Positions 21,863 through 31,894 of a stretch of DNA of 50,772 nt are shown here, piece by piece (positions within the stretch are counted from its first letter, which is position 1; each line of letters starts with the position of its first letter). Origin of the DNA: Nitrospinaceae bacterium (GTDB lineage Bacteria > Nitrospinota > Nitrospinia > Nitrospinales > Nitrospinaceae); NCBI GenBank assembly GCA_029261395.1, contig JAJDBJ010000009.1, positions 1 to 50,772 on the forward strand. The letters run 5' to 3'. The translations under genes were made by a program, and so were the position numbers. The notes under the pieces were generated by a model. The model ran no database searches, was not told where the DNA came from, and saw nothing but the letters and a program-made list of their open reading frames with translations.

Positions 21863-24466
21863 ATGAGCACCTCCAAATCTTCCATCATAAATTTTCCCCT
21901 CAACCATCCCTGGGCTATCGTTGCCGCCGTACTCATTCTCACCCTTGGCCTCGGTCTCCAGATTCCCAGTATTCAAATAGACACCGATCCGGAAAACATG
22001 CTTTCCGAGGAGGAGTTCGTTCGCGTTTTCCACAATCAGGTAAAAAAGGAATTTGTTCTTTACGACATGCTGGTACTGGGGGTGGTCAATGAGGAACATG
22101 CGGAAGGCGTTTTCAATCCCGCTACTCTTGAGAAAGTATTCCACCTGACACGGAAGATCGAAACCCTGGAAGGCGTGATCGAGTTCGATTTGCTGGCGCC
22201 CTCCAAAGTCGACGATATCCAACAGGCGGGTCTGGGCTCGGTCCGTTTCGAATGGCTCATGCCCTCTCCTCCAAAAAACTCCGAGGAGGCGACACGCATC
22301 CGGGACCGGGCACGGGAAAACCCCATGCTCTACGGCACGCTGTTGTCCGAAGACGGCAAAGCACTGTGCCTTTACATTCCCATCCAATCGAAAACGTTGA
22401 GCTACCGCATTGCCTCCCAGATTCAGAACTACCTGAACGGTTTAGAAGGACCGGAGCAGTACTACATCACCGGTCTGCCGGTGGCGGAGGATACTTTCGG
22501 CATCGAGATGTTCAAACAGATGGCGATCTCAGCTCCTCTGGCAGGATTGATTATTTTCGCCCTGATGTGGATCTTCTTTCGCAGTTTCCTTCTGGTGGGG
22601 GCGGCCATGGTCGTGGCGGGCGTCACGGTGATCTGCACAATGGGTCTTTTGATCAGCATGGGATACACAGTTCATATCATGAGTTCCATGATTCCCATAT
22701 TTCTGATGCCCATCGCAGTGGTCGATTCCATTCATATCCTGAGCGAGTTTTTCGACCGGTATCAGATTTACAAAGACCGCCGGGAAACCATCGTCCACGT
22801 CATGCGGGAATTGTTCAAGCCCATGCTATACACCAGCCTGACCTCAGCGGCGGGATTTGCTTCTCTCGCGTTCACGCCCAACCCGCCTGTTAAAGTTTTC
22901 GGAATTTTTGTCACCATCGGGATTCTCCTGGCGTGGTTGCTGACCATCCTGTTCATCCCGGCATTTATCATGTTGCTCAAGGAATCCTCTCTAAAATCGT
23001 TCGGCCTCAACCAGACCTCCTCCGGCAAATCCTCCATGCTGGAACGTCTACTGAAACCGCTGGCGGGATGGACCTACAAACGCTATCGCGGTATTGTCGG
23101 ATGGTCCGCTGTAGTTATGGTGATTTCTGCAATAGGCATCAGCCTGATTGTGATCAACGATAATCCCGTCAAGTGGTTCGAGAAAAAACACCCCATCCGG
23201 GTCGCCGACAAGGTGCTGAACGCACATTTCGGCGGCACCTATATGGCTTATCTCGTGTTGGAAGAAATGCAGGATGCCACAGGCTTTCAACAGTCCGTTG
23301 CCGTCATCCAAAAAGAATTGACCCTTCGTATCGAAGAATTGCAGGGAGATATCCCTCAGCTGGCAAACATTAAAAGCGAGGCGTTGCAACAGGTTCGGAG
23401 TTTTGCCGATCAACAAACGTCCTCCAATAAGTTTTCAGTTGCGGCCTTGCTACAAAAACTGGAAGACAAGGCGACCCAACAAACCCAAGCCGCCAAGGCC
23501 GATGCGGAAGCCTGGGATGAGGTCAGTTTGTTTTTTAACGAGCAGAAAGTCCAGCATCAACCCTTTAAAGATCCTGAAACGCTCAGAACTCTGGAGCGCC
23601 TGGAAGAAGCCTTGATGCAATCCGGTGCCGTCGGCAAGGTCAACTCCATAGTCGATGTGGTCAAGAAAGTGCATTACGAGCTGATGGAGGGCAACCGGGA
23701 ATACAACGTCATCCCCAAAACCTCAGCGGCGGTGGCGCAAACCCTGCTCTCGTTCCAGAACAGTCACGACCCGGACGACCTCTGGCATCTGGTGACACCT
23801 GATTACCAGAAAGCCAATTTATGGATTCAACTGAAGAGCGGCGACAACAAGGATATGGAACCGGTCCTGAAAACGGTAACCGCGTTTTTCGAAAATGATA
23901 GCGGCGGCAAGCCTCTGTTAGCGCAATGGGCCGGCCTGACTTATTTGAATGTGGTGTGGCAGGACAAGATGGTTCAGGGCATGTTAAAATCCCTGTTGGG
24001 CAGTTTCGTCATCGTGTTCCTGATGGCTACATTTTTGTTCCGGTCTCCGCTGTGGGGCATACTCTGCATGGTGCCGCTTACCGTCACCATCACTTTGATT
24101 TACGGGTTGATCGGATTCATTGGCAAAGATTACGATATGCCGGTGGCAGTGCTGTCCGCCATGACGCTGGGGCTTTCGGTGGATTTTGCCATTCATTTTC
24201 TGCAGAGGTCGCGCACCGTTTATCCACGGACCGACCGGAACTGGCTGAAGACATCGGAGGAGATGTATGGCGAACCGGCTCGGGCGATTTCCCGCAATAT
24301 TCTGGTCATCGCCGTGGGGTTCACTCCCCTGCTGATATCCCCGCTGATTCCCTACCAGACGGTGGGGTTTTTACTGGCCAGCATCATGGTCGTGTCCGGC
24401 ATCGCTACGCTTTTGATTCTTCCAGCACTGATACGCATGGCAGAACCAAGGTTATTCAAAAATTAA
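21863..24466 (+). CDS. RND-superfamily (MMPL-type) exporter
   Basis: 867 residues with the two-fold RND layout: membrane helix at about 17-37, a large periplasmic domain, helices from about 215 with DSIHILSEFFDR, a second periplasmic domain (about 430-700), and a final helix bundle from about 715 with LGLSVDFAIHFLQR. This is the COG1033 group that exports lipidic or hydrophobic compounds. It is followed after 50 bp by a LolA-like protein and then a barrel protein, an arrangement repeated in many Gram-negative genomes. No strong ribosome site is visible. Substrate unknown. Confidence 0.9.
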   Translation: MSTSKSSIINFPLNHPWAIVAAVLILTLGLGLQIPSIQIDTDPENMLSEEEFVRVFHNQVKKEFVLYDMLVLGVVNEEHAEGVFNPATLEKVFHLTRKIETLEGVIEFDLLAPSKVDDIQQAGLGSVRFEWLMPSPPKNSEEATRIRDRARENPMLYGTLLSEDGKALCLYIPIQSKTLSYRIASQIQNYLNGLEGPEQYYITGLPVAEDTFGIEMFKQMAISAPLAGLIIFALMWIFFRSFLLVGAAMVVAGVTVICTMGLLISMGYTVHIMSSMIPIFLMPIAVVDSIHILSEFFDRYQIYKDRRETIVHVMRELFKPMLYTSLTSAAGFASLAFTPNPPVKVFGIFVTIGILLAWLLTILFIPAFIMLLKESSLKSFGLNQTSSGKSSMLERLLKPLAGWTYKRYRGIVGWSAVVMVISAIGISLIVINDNPVKWFEKKHPIRVADKVLNAHFGGTYMAYLVLEEMQDATGFQQSVAVIQKELTLRIEELQGDIPQLANIKSEALQQVRSFADQQTSSNKFSVAALLQKLEDKATQQTQAAKADAEAWDEVSLFFNEQKVQHQPFKDPETLRTLERLEEALMQSGAVGKVNSIVDVVKKVHYELMEGNREYNVIPKTSAAVAQTLLSFQNSHDPDDLWHLVTPDYQKANLWIQLKSGDNKDMEPVLKTVTAFFENDSGGKPLLAQWAGLTYLNVVWQDKMVQGMLKSLLGSFVIVFLMATFLFRSPLWGILCMVPLTVTITLIYGLIGFIGKDYDMPVAVLSAMTLGLSVDFAIHFLQRSRTVYPRTDRNWLKTSEEMYGEPARAISRNILVIAVGFTPLLISPLIPYQTVGFLLASIMVVSGIATLLILPALIRMAEPRLFKN

Positions 24467-24516
24467 AATAAGGGAGTGCGCACGCTCACCCCATCATTTT
24501 TATAAGGAACTTCACT

Positions 24517-25323
24517 ATGCGTAAAATATTTTTAGTCATGGGATGCATGGCGCTTGGATGGATCAGTGGACCGACAGTAGAAAGCCCGGCTCAGGGAAAG
24601 TCACTTTCCGTACAGGACATCGTCGACCGGTCCAACCTGGCGGCGTACTATGAAGGCAAGGACGGACGGGCACACGTCAACATGACCATTACCGACTCGC
24701 AGGAACGTACACGCGAGCGCCGGTTTACAATATTGCGGCGCGATAATAAAGACGGCGGCGATCAGAAATTTTACGTTCACTTCTCGCGTCCGTCGGATGT
24801 CCGCAATATGGTGTTCATGGTATGGAAACACATCGGCCAAAACGATGACCGCTGGTTGTACCTGCCTGCCCTCGATCTGGTCAAACGCATCGCCGCCAGT
24901 GACAAGCGCACCAGCTTTGTCGGTTCCCATTTTTTCTACGAGGATGTCTCCGGCAGAAACCCTGCGGACGACACACATGAGTTGATCGAAACTACCGGAC
25001 AATATTACGTTCTCAAAAATACCCCAAAAAATTCAGACGAAGTCGAGTTCTCCCATTATTTGCTCTGGATCGACAAGACCCACTTTCTGCCCATGAAGGC
25101 GGAGTACTACGACAAAAATGCAAAACAATATCGTCTGGTGGAGGCTTTGAAAGTGGAAACCATACAAAGCCACCCGACAGTGACAAAAGCCAAGGTCACC
25201 GACCTTAACTCGGGCGGCCATACGGTGAGCGTTTTTTCCAAAATCGAGTATGACCTGGGAATCCAGGAATCCATTTTCACGGAGCGCTATCTGAGGCGCG
25301 CACCGAGGAAATGGCTGAAATGA
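24517..25323 (+). CDS. Periplasmic LolA-like (outer membrane lipoprotein-sorting-type) protein
   Basis: 268 residues with a Sec signal peptide (about 1-25) and a LolA-like fold; TSFVGSHFFYEDVSGR and DDRWLYLPALDLVKRI are characteristic of the COG2834 relatives found beside RND exporters. It would carry hydrophobic cargo between the exporter and the outer membrane. Its stop overlaps the next gene's start (ATGA), showing coupling. Confidence 0.87.
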   Translation: MRKIFLVMGCMALGWISGPTVESPAQGKSLSVQDIVDRSNLAAYYEGKDGRAHVNMTITDSQERTRERRFTILRRDNKDGGDQKFYVHFSRPSDVRNMVFMVWKHIGQNDDRWLYLPALDLVKRIAASDKRTSFVGSHFFYEDVSGRNPADDTHELIETTGQYYVLKNTPKNSDEVEFSHYLLWIDKTHFLPMKAEYYDKNAKQYRLVEALKVETIQSHPTVTKAKVTDLNSGGHTVSVFSKIEYDLGIQESIFTERYLRRAPRKWLK

Positions 25324-26582
25324 AGCGTATCGTACTGATTGGGTGTCTGGCGGCTCTTCTCTGGAGTCCCTCTGAGTCCCGTGCGGAAGACTGGCGGGAC
25401 GGCCTGCCCTTCAATCTGCACGGGTTTGTGGAGGGAGGATTCGGCGTCCGCACACAAAATGATCCCAACCAACACCACGATATCAATTACGCCGAGCTGA
25501 GACTGCAACTGGAAGCATCCAAGACGCTGGAGTCTGCTGAGTTCAAATTGCGCCTCGATCTGTTTCGGGACGAAGCCCTGCACGAATTCAATGCCGATCT
25601 GCGGGAAGCCCATGTGTTATTCACGCCCGGCGATTTTGTCGATTTAAAAATCGGACGCCAGGTTCTGACCTGGGGTACCGGCGATCTGGTTTTTTTAAAC
25701 GATCTGTTCCCGAAAGATTTCCAATCTTTCTTTATCGGGCGTGAAGAAAGTTACCTGAAGGCCCCTTCCAACTCGGTCAAGTCCAGTTTTTATTTTGATT
25801 TCTTCAATCTTGATTTGGTATGGAATCCGTTGTTCAACTCCGACCGGTTCGTCAACGGCGAACGCCTCTCCTTTTTCAACCCCTTTCTGAACCGCAAAGT
25901 GGGAGAGCGGGAGGAGCTGAGCTCGCGGGAACCGGAAACGTGGCTCAAGGATTCTGAAATTCATTTGCGTGCGTTTAAGAATGTGAACGGTTACGAGTTG
26001 GCCGTGTACGGCTATTATGGTTTTTTCAAAAACCCGGGCGGCTTCAACCTTGCCGGCGAAGCAACCTTCCCCCGGCTTGCAGTATATGGCGCCAGCGTCC
26101 GGGGCAACGTGCTGAAAGGGATCGGGAATATCGAAGTCGCCTATTACGATTCCCTGAAAAACCAGAGCGGCACCAACCCCCTCATCAGCAACAGTCAATT
26201 TCGTTTTCTCGCGGGGTACACCCAGGAACTGCTTACCGATTTAAACATCGGCTTCCAGTATTATCTGGAACATAGGGTCCACCATGATCGCTTTATTGCG
26301 AACTTGCCGCCCGGCGCATTGGCGCAGGATGAAAACCGCCATACGCTGACCGTACGCCTCACCCAACTGCTCTTGCAACAGAACCTGAGCCTTTCCTTGT
26401 TCACCTTTTATGCGCCCTCCGACGGTGATGCCTACCTGCGACCGATTGTGAGTTACAAGGTGAGCGATTCCTGGTCGGCCACATTGGGAGCCAATATTTT
26501 TACGGGCGACAGTCAAAACACTTTTTTCGGTCAGTTGGAGGACAATTCCAACGTGTATACCCGCGTTCGTTACAGCTACTGA
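25320..26582 (+). CDS. Outer-membrane beta-barrel protein (DUF1302-like)
   Basis: 420 residues from ATG 25320 (overlaps the previous stop as ATGA). Signal peptide about 1-22, then amphipathic strands typical of a barrel, with FNLHGFVEGGFGVRT, KIGRQVLTWGTGDLVFLNDLFPKD and a terminal aromatic (YTRVRYSY). The RQVLTWG-GD-VF motif is typical of the DUF1302/porin-like proteins associated with COG1033 exporters. It completes a three-gene export module. Confidence 0.87.
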   Translation: MKRIVLIGCLAALLWSPSESRAEDWRDGLPFNLHGFVEGGFGVRTQNDPNQHHDINYAELRLQLEASKTLESAEFKLRLDLFRDEALHEFNADLREAHVLFTPGDFVDLKIGRQVLTWGTGDLVFLNDLFPKDFQSFFIGREESYLKAPSNSVKSSFYFDFFNLDLVWNPLFNSDRFVNGERLSFFNPFLNRKVGEREELSSREPETWLKDSEIHLRAFKNVNGYELAVYGYYGFFKNPGGFNLAGEATFPRLAVYGASVRGNVLKGIGNIEVAYYDSLKNQSGTNPLISNSQFRFLAGYTQELLTDLNIGFQYYLEHRVHHDRFIANLPPGALAQDENRHTLTVRLTQLLLQQNLSLSLFTFYAPSDGDAYLRPIVSYKVSDSWSATLGANIFTGDSQNTFFGQLEDNSNVYTRVRYSY

Positions 26583-26680
26583 TTTTCTTCCTGTTTCCCT
26601 CAATTTGCCTTATCCTGATAGAGATACCCTTCCTGCCGTGCAGGGTTTTGCGGCTCATCCAATTTTAACTTTTGTCATCC

Positions 26681-28186
26681 ATGCCCCTGAAATCACAATA
26701 CAGCCTCCTCGCCCGGATTCTGGTTTACTGCTACGCGATCAACGCATTTTCCTATGCCGGTGCCGATTTTGATCTGTGGGGTCATCTCAAGTTCGGCGAA
26801 GATATCTGGCAAACGGGAGTGGTGCCCAAAACCGATCCCTACAATTACACGTTCCCAAACCACGTGTGGTTCAACCATGAGTGGTTGACGGAAGTCCTGT
26901 TTTACCTGCTGTATAAAGTTTTCGGGTCCACCGGCATCCTGATATTCAAACTGGGGCTCGGACTGACCATCGTCCATTTACTGTCTCAGTTATATTTTGA
27001 ACGCTCCAAAAATATTCCGGTGTACTGTCTCTTTTTCATCTTGTGGACACATGTTGTTGGCATGGGCTTTGCCAGCCGACCGCATTTGATGACCTTCCTG
27101 TTTCTCACGGTTCTGCTGGTGATTCTGTACCGCTACTCAGAGGGCAAACGACAGGCCATCTGGTGCGCGCCTCCCCTATTCGCACTCTGGGTGAATTGTC
27201 ACGGCGGCTTTGTCGCGGGATTCGGAATTTTCGGGATGTTTATCATGGTCGAGTCGATCACTCGTATTCGGGAACAGGGAAAACCGGACGCGCTTTTGTT
27301 TTATGCCCTGGGAGTTTCCTTTCTCGCGCTTTTGGTCAATCCCTACGGTTACCACTTGTTAACCTTTCTGCTGGAAACCATTCCCCGCGAACGGCAGGTG
27401 GAAGAGTGGTGGCCCATCCCCCTGTGGAGCACTGATTTTATCCATTATAAAATTTTAGCGCTTCTGTTTTTGGTGTCGCTGTTTTCTCCCATGCGCAAGC
27501 GACCGTGGGAATTGGCGATTATCGCTTTCAGCCTATTTTATGGATTCAAACATCAGCGACATTCGGTCCTCGCCGCGATCGTCATGGTCCCCATGGCAGC
27601 CGCCTGCTTCGCTCAATTGATAGAGTCGTGGACCCTTTCCAAAAAGAGTCGACCCTGGCCGCGCTGGGTTCATGTGGGAGTTCTGGTATCTATGGGGTTG
27701 TTCGCAGGCTTCCAACTGAATCATAATTTTGTCAAATGGCAGAAGCACGGGTTCCAGATTTATGTCGATCCGGCTATCAACCCGGTATACGCGGTACGGT
27801 TCCTTGAAGAGAATAAAATCAACGGCAACATCCTGACCACTTCGGACTGGGGACAATATGTGATCTGGAAATTGCGGGAGTCAAAGGTATCCGTGGATGG
27901 CCGGTACTGGACCGTGTACCCACCGGACTCCATTATTCAGAACATGGTGTTTCAAAAAGGCTGGGAGGGATGGAAGTATTATCTGGACCTCTATCCGCAC
28001 GAGATCATTTTTACCGTCTTGGAAAACCAGGATCTAGAATCCCACAAGGGGTGGGTAAAAATTTATCAGGACCATAATTCGCGGATTTTTGTACGCAAGA
28101 CCGATCCCCCACTCCCGGCTCACAAAAAGTTTCTCGACCGCACGTTGGTTTACAACAACAGCCCTCCCTCCCTTGCGTTTCCTTAA
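26681..28186 (+). CDS. Polytopic GT-C-like membrane protein
   Basis: 501 residues from ATG 26681 (an in-frame TTG at 26672 is the alternative). About ten membrane helices; the first extracytoplasmic loop has GADFDLWGHLKFGEDI and PKTDPYNYTFPNHVWFNHEWL, with acidic residues placed as in GT-C glycosyltransferases. A soluble C-terminal region of about 140 residues follows. Sugar donor and acceptor are unknown. No paralogue here matches it closely; it is distinct from the triplet at 29722-35764. Confidence 0.75.
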   Translation: MPLKSQYSLLARILVYCYAINAFSYAGADFDLWGHLKFGEDIWQTGVVPKTDPYNYTFPNHVWFNHEWLTEVLFYLLYKVFGSTGILIFKLGLGLTIVHLLSQLYFERSKNIPVYCLFFILWTHVVGMGFASRPHLMTFLFLTVLLVILYRYSEGKRQAIWCAPPLFALWVNCHGGFVAGFGIFGMFIMVESITRIREQGKPDALLFYALGVSFLALLVNPYGYHLLTFLLETIPRERQVEEWWPIPLWSTDFIHYKILALLFLVSLFSPMRKRPWELAIIAFSLFYGFKHQRHSVLAAIVMVPMAAACFAQLIESWTLSKKSRPWPRWVHVGVLVSMGLFAGFQLNHNFVKWQKHGFQIYVDPAINPVYAVRFLEENKINGNILTTSDWGQYVIWKLRESKVSVDGRYWTVYPPDSIIQNMVFQKGWEGWKYYLDLYPHEIIFTVLENQDLESHKGWVKIYQDHNSRIFVRKTDPPLPAHKKFLDRTLVYNNSPPSLAFP

Positions 28187-28195
28187 TGCAAACGT

Positions 28196-29071
28196 TTACA
28201 GAGAGCCGATCCAGGTGTGCCAGTCGTCGCCAATCATCCCCTTGTTCCGGTAGCGTTGCAGAGCTTCTTTGCAATGGCAGGCGCGCTCCAGATCGTTCAA
28301 CAGGGTCAGACCGGCGGCAAGGATGGCGGGGAAGTATTGAACGGATTTTTCTACAGCAGATTTTTCCTGATCCGTTTGCATGCCTTCAAACAATTGCCCG
28401 GTTTTGAATTCCCGGTCGATGACGCCTTCGGCATAGTTGGTCAAGTAGCACACCGGGGCGTAGCACATCTCCAATTCCCGCGCGAGAAAGGTTTCCGGCG
28501 CGAGCGTCATACCCACCAGATCGGCTCCAATAATTCGATACTTTTTGATTTCCGCCGGTGACTCCAGGCGCGGTCCTTCGGTGCACACATACACGCCCTC
28601 TTCATGATGGGGAATACCGGAATGGTGAGCCGCATCGTGCAGGACCTCCCGCACTTCCGGACAGAATGGATGGCTTTGCCGGATAAATCCGACACCACTG
28701 TTCTTGAAGAAGGTGGATTCGCGGTTGCGGGTTTCGTCGATGATGTCATGAGGCACAACGAAGTCGCCCGGCTTGAACGCGGTGTTGATGATGCCGGGGC
28801 CGGACCAGGAAATAATGCGTTCCACACCACATTCCTTGAGTGCGTAAATATTGGCACGGTAATTGACAAAGGGTGCGGTGACGGAATAATCCGTTTCGCC
28901 GTGGCGGGATAAAAATAGAAACGCCAGGTCGCCGACCTGGAACCGGTGAATGGGGGCACTGGGTCCAAAGGGTGTGTCGAGGGTCTGGCATTCGGTCTCT
29001 TCACCCAGGCGGTTCTGGGTCAGTAAATGGTAGGCTCCACTTCCTCCGATGACCGCCAGACGTTCTTTCAT
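28196..29071 (-). CDS. Methylthioadenosine/methylthioinosine-type purine nucleoside phosphorylase
   Basis: 291 residues of the PNP/MTAP family (phosphate loop GGSGAY, NYRANIYALKECGV, GVYVCTEGPRLES and GMTLAPETFLARE). It cleaves a purine nucleoside such as 5'-methylthioadenosine for purine and methionine salvage. At the base-recognition site MTAPs carry Asp pairs, while this protein has TNYAEG, with an Asn as in 6-oxopurine enzymes. It may therefore prefer methylthioinosine or inosine/guanosine; that preference is inference. It follows the gamma-carbonic-anhydrase gene by 12 bp. Confidence 0.88.
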   Translation of the reverse strand: MKERLAVIGGSGAYHLLTQNRLGEETECQTLDTPFGPSAPIHRFQVGDLAFLFLSRHGETDYSVTAPFVNYRANIYALKECGVERIISWSGPGIINTAFKPGDFVVPHDIIDETRNRESTFFKNSGVGFIRQSHPFCPEVREVLHDAAHHSGIPHHEEGVYVCTEGPRLESPAEIKKYRIIGADLVGMTLAPETFLARELEMCYAPVCYLTNYAEGVIDREFKTGQLFEGMQTDQEKSAVEKSVQYFPAILAAGLTLLNDLERACHCKEALQRYRNKGMIGDDWHTWIGSL

Positions 29072-29083
29072 GACACGAGGGAG

Positions 29084-29590
29084 TTAATCCAGATAGGTTT
29101 CGATATCGCCGACATAATGCGCGGCGGATTCGCGGATGCTACGAGATTCCGCATCAGTGAGCGGTCGTTTGACTCTGGCCGGTGATCCCACTGCCAAACT
29201 GCCCGGCGGAATTTTCGTCCCCGGTGTGACCAGAGATCCCGCGCCCACAATAGAATTCTCTCCGACTTCGGCGCCATCCATCACCACAGCGCCCATGCCG
29301 ATCAGGCACTGGTTGCCGATGGTGCAGGCGTGGAGGGTGACATTATGCCCGACGGTCACCTCGTCACCGATCATCAACGGCAACGTCCGGCGCGCCACGT
29401 GTAATACGCATCCGTCCTGAATGTTGGTCCGCTTCCCGATGCGAATGTAATTGACGTCACCGCGGATCACCGCGTTGAACCAGACACTGCTCTCCTCGCC
29501 GATGACCACGTCGCCGATGACCTGCGCGCTTTCCGTCACCCAGGCGGAAGAATGAATTTGCGGTGTTGTGTCTTTAAAAGAATGGATCAT
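29084..29590 (-). CDS. Gamma-type carbonic anhydrase-like hexapeptide protein
   Basis: 168 residues from ATG 29590 (MIHSF; ATG 29605 is the alternative). A left-handed beta-helix of hexapeptide repeats (IGDVVIGEESSVWFNAVIRGD and following) ends in a helix. The Zn/Fe ligand histidines are present (VLHV and GHNVTLHACTIG), with the Arg and Asp of RGD and a Gln in NIQDG. The YrdA/PaaY-like group includes active and inactive members; the ligands favour metal binding. It is upstream of the phosphorylase gene in the same unit. Confidence 0.88.
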   Translation of the reverse strand: MIHSFKDTTPQIHSSAWVTESAQVIGDVVIGEESSVWFNAVIRGDVNYIRIGKRTNIQDGCVLHVARRTLPLMIGDEVTVGHNVTLHACTIGNQCLIGMGAVVMDGAEVGENSIVGAGSLVTPGTKIPPGSLAVGSPARVKRPLTDAESRSIRESAAHYVGDIETYLD

Positions 29591-29623
29591 TTTAAATTCC
29601 TTCAACAGGGCTTAGGCCCCCAG

Positions 29624-29659
29624 CTTTCAATTGCTATTGGGTCCGCAACCCCTTACTAT
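29624..29659 (+). promoter_or_regulatory. Promoter copy 1 of the GT-C triplet
   Basis: TTGCTA (29631-29636), 17 bp, TACTAT (29654-29659), inside a 36-bp block shared with 31800-31835 and 33764-33799. About 60 bp before the first paralogue's ATG. The upstream palindrome is degenerate here (CAATTGCTATTG). Confidence 0.5.
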
Positions 29660-29721
29660 TTTAAAGGTGGCTACTATAACATTAAATTAATGTTTTTTTA
29701 CAGCGTTTCCTACAAATTCCT

Positions 29722-31596
29722 ATGTCCTCCGAATCTGACCCCGTAATCGACCACCCGTCTGATACTCCCGTTTCGGATACTACCCCCGGTGCCTTACCGG
29801 ATTTTAAAGTGGACCGCTGGGGTCCTATCGCAATTATGGTGACGGGGCTGGTGATGGCCGTGGTCAGCTGGCAGAAATGGCAGGATCTACTTGTGGATTA
29901 CGGCCAGCAAGTGTACACCGCCTGGCAAATTTCCGAGGGGCAGGTGCTTTACCGGGACATGACTTACCTGTACGGACCCTTATCCGCTTACGTTCATGGA
30001 CTGCTGTTTAAGATTTTCGGACCGGGAATCATGGTGATGGCCTGGTTCAACCTCGGGGTTCTGGCTTGTCTGGCGGGAATCTTATATGCCCTTCTCCATA
30101 AACTCGCCGACTCGCTGACCGCCACTCTGGCAGTGCTGGCCTTCTTCATGATATTTGCCTTCGGTCAGTATGATTTCGGCGGTAATTATAATTTTGTGTG
30201 TGCTTATGTTTCCGAGTTACCTCACGGGATATTTATCAGTTTTATCGCTCTCTACCAATTCACCCGATACGCCCACGATCCGGGAGAAAAACGGCTGGCA
30301 CTGCTCGGAGGTTTGTTGGGGTTGATCTACATGACCAAACCGGAAGTGTTTCTGGCCGCCTCCACGGCTCTGGTCGCCGGGGTAGCCTTGAAGTTGAGCA
30401 CGGTCCCCGCGCGAGCGCGAATTCGCGGAGGGTTGATATTCAGCGGCTCCTTTGCCGTCCCGTTGCTCCTTTTAACGATGTACTTCTGGATTCATCTGCC
30501 GTTGAATGAAGCCATCAAGACGGTGTTCAGCCCCTGGGTCAATGTTTTCTTCCCACCCTTTCGCTCGCTCCCGCTCTATAAGTGGATCACCGGCACCGAT
30601 GCGGTGGTAACCAACCTGGGAAAAATGTTGTCATACGCCGCGTTCCTGATCGGTGTCATGGGTGGGGTATTGGGAATCAATTATTTGATTCTTAAAATGC
30701 GCGGACGCCCCGCCTTGCTGGCCTGGCCGGTAGCGGGATTGGCCGTGGCGGCCGCTGTGGGTTTCTCGCACCATATCGCATTGATGGAACTGGGCCGCGC
30801 TTGGCCATTGTTCATGGCGCTCTTCACGGGTTACGGGTTTTTCCGCTTTTGGAAATGCCGGGGACAGGCAGAGGGCGACCGCCACCTGACGCTCCTGGTG
30901 TTTGCGATTTTTTCTCTGGTCCTGTTATTCAAAATTATTTTGAATGCCCACGTTTACCATTATGGTTTTGCGCTGGCTTTGCCCGCCACTCTGCTGTTGA
31001 TTAAATGGACAACTTATGATTTTCCGCGGTGGACGCAATGGTTTCTGGGTTCACCGGTTTTCACCCGGGTAATGGCGATGACGCTTGTCCTGACTTTTAT
31101 CGGCGGCCACGCCGGGTTCGCATTCAAAACATACGATCTCAAGGGATACCCGGTCGGTACCGGAGCAGACACGGTGATGGACTATCGTACCCCCTTTACC
31201 AACCGGGGACAAATATTCAACGCAACATTGGAATATATAAATCGGCATCTGGAGCCCGAGGCGGAGTTCGTCACCCTTCCGGACGCCATCATGCTGAACT
31301 ATATGGCCCGGCGTAAAAGCCCGATTAAATATGTGAACCTCAGCCCCGGGCAATGGATGATCGTGGGCAACGACCCCGTGTTGCGGGACCTGAAGGCCAG
31401 CGCCCCTCCTTATATCATGCTGGTCGACCAAAAATCTTCGTCCTTTGGCTATCCCTTTTTTGGCAAAGATTTTGGCAAACCTATCTATGCCTGGGTGATG
31501 AAACATTACTCGCTCGAAAAACAAATTGGGGCTGAACCGTTTGCCGACAAAGGTTTCGGTATTCAAATTTTAAAAAAGAATCCCGCCAAACCCTGA
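29722..31596 (+). CDS. GT-C-like membrane glycosyltransferase, paralogue 1 of 3
   Basis: 624 residues with about twelve membrane helices. The first extracytoplasmic loop (DLLVDYGQQVYTAWQISEGQ, LYRDMTYLYGP) carries the Asp/Tyr pattern of GT-C transferases that use polyprenyl-phosphate sugars. A soluble C-terminal domain (about 500-624) contains NYMARR and ends in GFGIQILKK. The same landmarks occur at the same places in the next two proteins. The ribosome site is weak. Acceptor unknown; an envelope glycan or glycoprotein is likely. Confidence 0.8.
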   Translation: MSSESDPVIDHPSDTPVSDTTPGALPDFKVDRWGPIAIMVTGLVMAVVSWQKWQDLLVDYGQQVYTAWQISEGQVLYRDMTYLYGPLSAYVHGLLFKIFGPGIMVMAWFNLGVLACLAGILYALLHKLADSLTATLAVLAFFMIFAFGQYDFGGNYNFVCAYVSELPHGIFISFIALYQFTRYAHDPGEKRLALLGGLLGLIYMTKPEVFLAASTALVAGVALKLSTVPARARIRGGLIFSGSFAVPLLLLTMYFWIHLPLNEAIKTVFSPWVNVFFPPFRSLPLYKWITGTDAVVTNLGKMLSYAAFLIGVMGGVLGINYLILKMRGRPALLAWPVAGLAVAAAVGFSHHIALMELGRAWPLFMALFTGYGFFRFWKCRGQAEGDRHLTLLVFAIFSLVLLFKIILNAHVYHYGFALALPATLLLIKWTTYDFPRWTQWFLGSPVFTRVMAMTLVLTFIGGHAGFAFKTYDLKGYPVGTGADTVMDYRTPFTNRGQIFNATLEYINRHLEPEAEFVTLPDAIMLNYMARRKSPIKYVNLSPGQWMIVGNDPVLRDLKASAPPYIMLVDQKSSSFGYPFFGKDFGKPIYAWVMKHYSLEKQIGAEPFADKGFGIQILKKNPAKP

Positions 31597-31714
31597 ACGC
31601 AAAGTGCACCCGTTCATAACCAAACCCTGCCCGCATTAAGAGCGTCCTGCAAAAAATAACTGTATTCAATGATCCATTGCTTTTCTATTTAAATTGTTTG
31701 GACCATAATTGATC

Positions 31715-31837
31715 GTGCGGGTCATTTTTAATCTTATTCTGGTGATGGTGCTGACTGTTTTGATTTACAAACTGTTCCTGCTTACGGGGTTTCGCCCCTC
31801 TTTCGATTGCAATCGCGGTTGTATGCCCTTAATCTAA
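31715..31837 (+). CDS. Possible 40-residue membrane peptide before paralogue 2
   Basis: From GTG 31715 the frame encodes one hydrophobic helix (VIFNLILVMVLTVLIYKLFLL) followed by a short Cys-containing tail. There is no clear ribosome site, and the end overlaps the promoter block at 31800, so it may be a remnant or coincidence. Confidence 0.2.
   Translation: MRVIFNLILVMVLTVLIYKLFLLTGFRPSFDCNRGCMPLI
31800..31835 (+). promoter_or_regulatory. Promoter copy 2 of the GT-C triplet
   Basis: TTGCAA (31807-31812), 17 bp, TAATCT (31830-31835). The perfect 12-bp palindrome CGATTGCAATCG (31804-31815) covers the -35. 28 of 36 bases agree with copy 3. Confidence 0.5.
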
Positions 31838-31894
31838 ACGAAGAAATACCCAATTTATTATCCACGGCGGATCTCACTTTTGTTGTCAGATATC

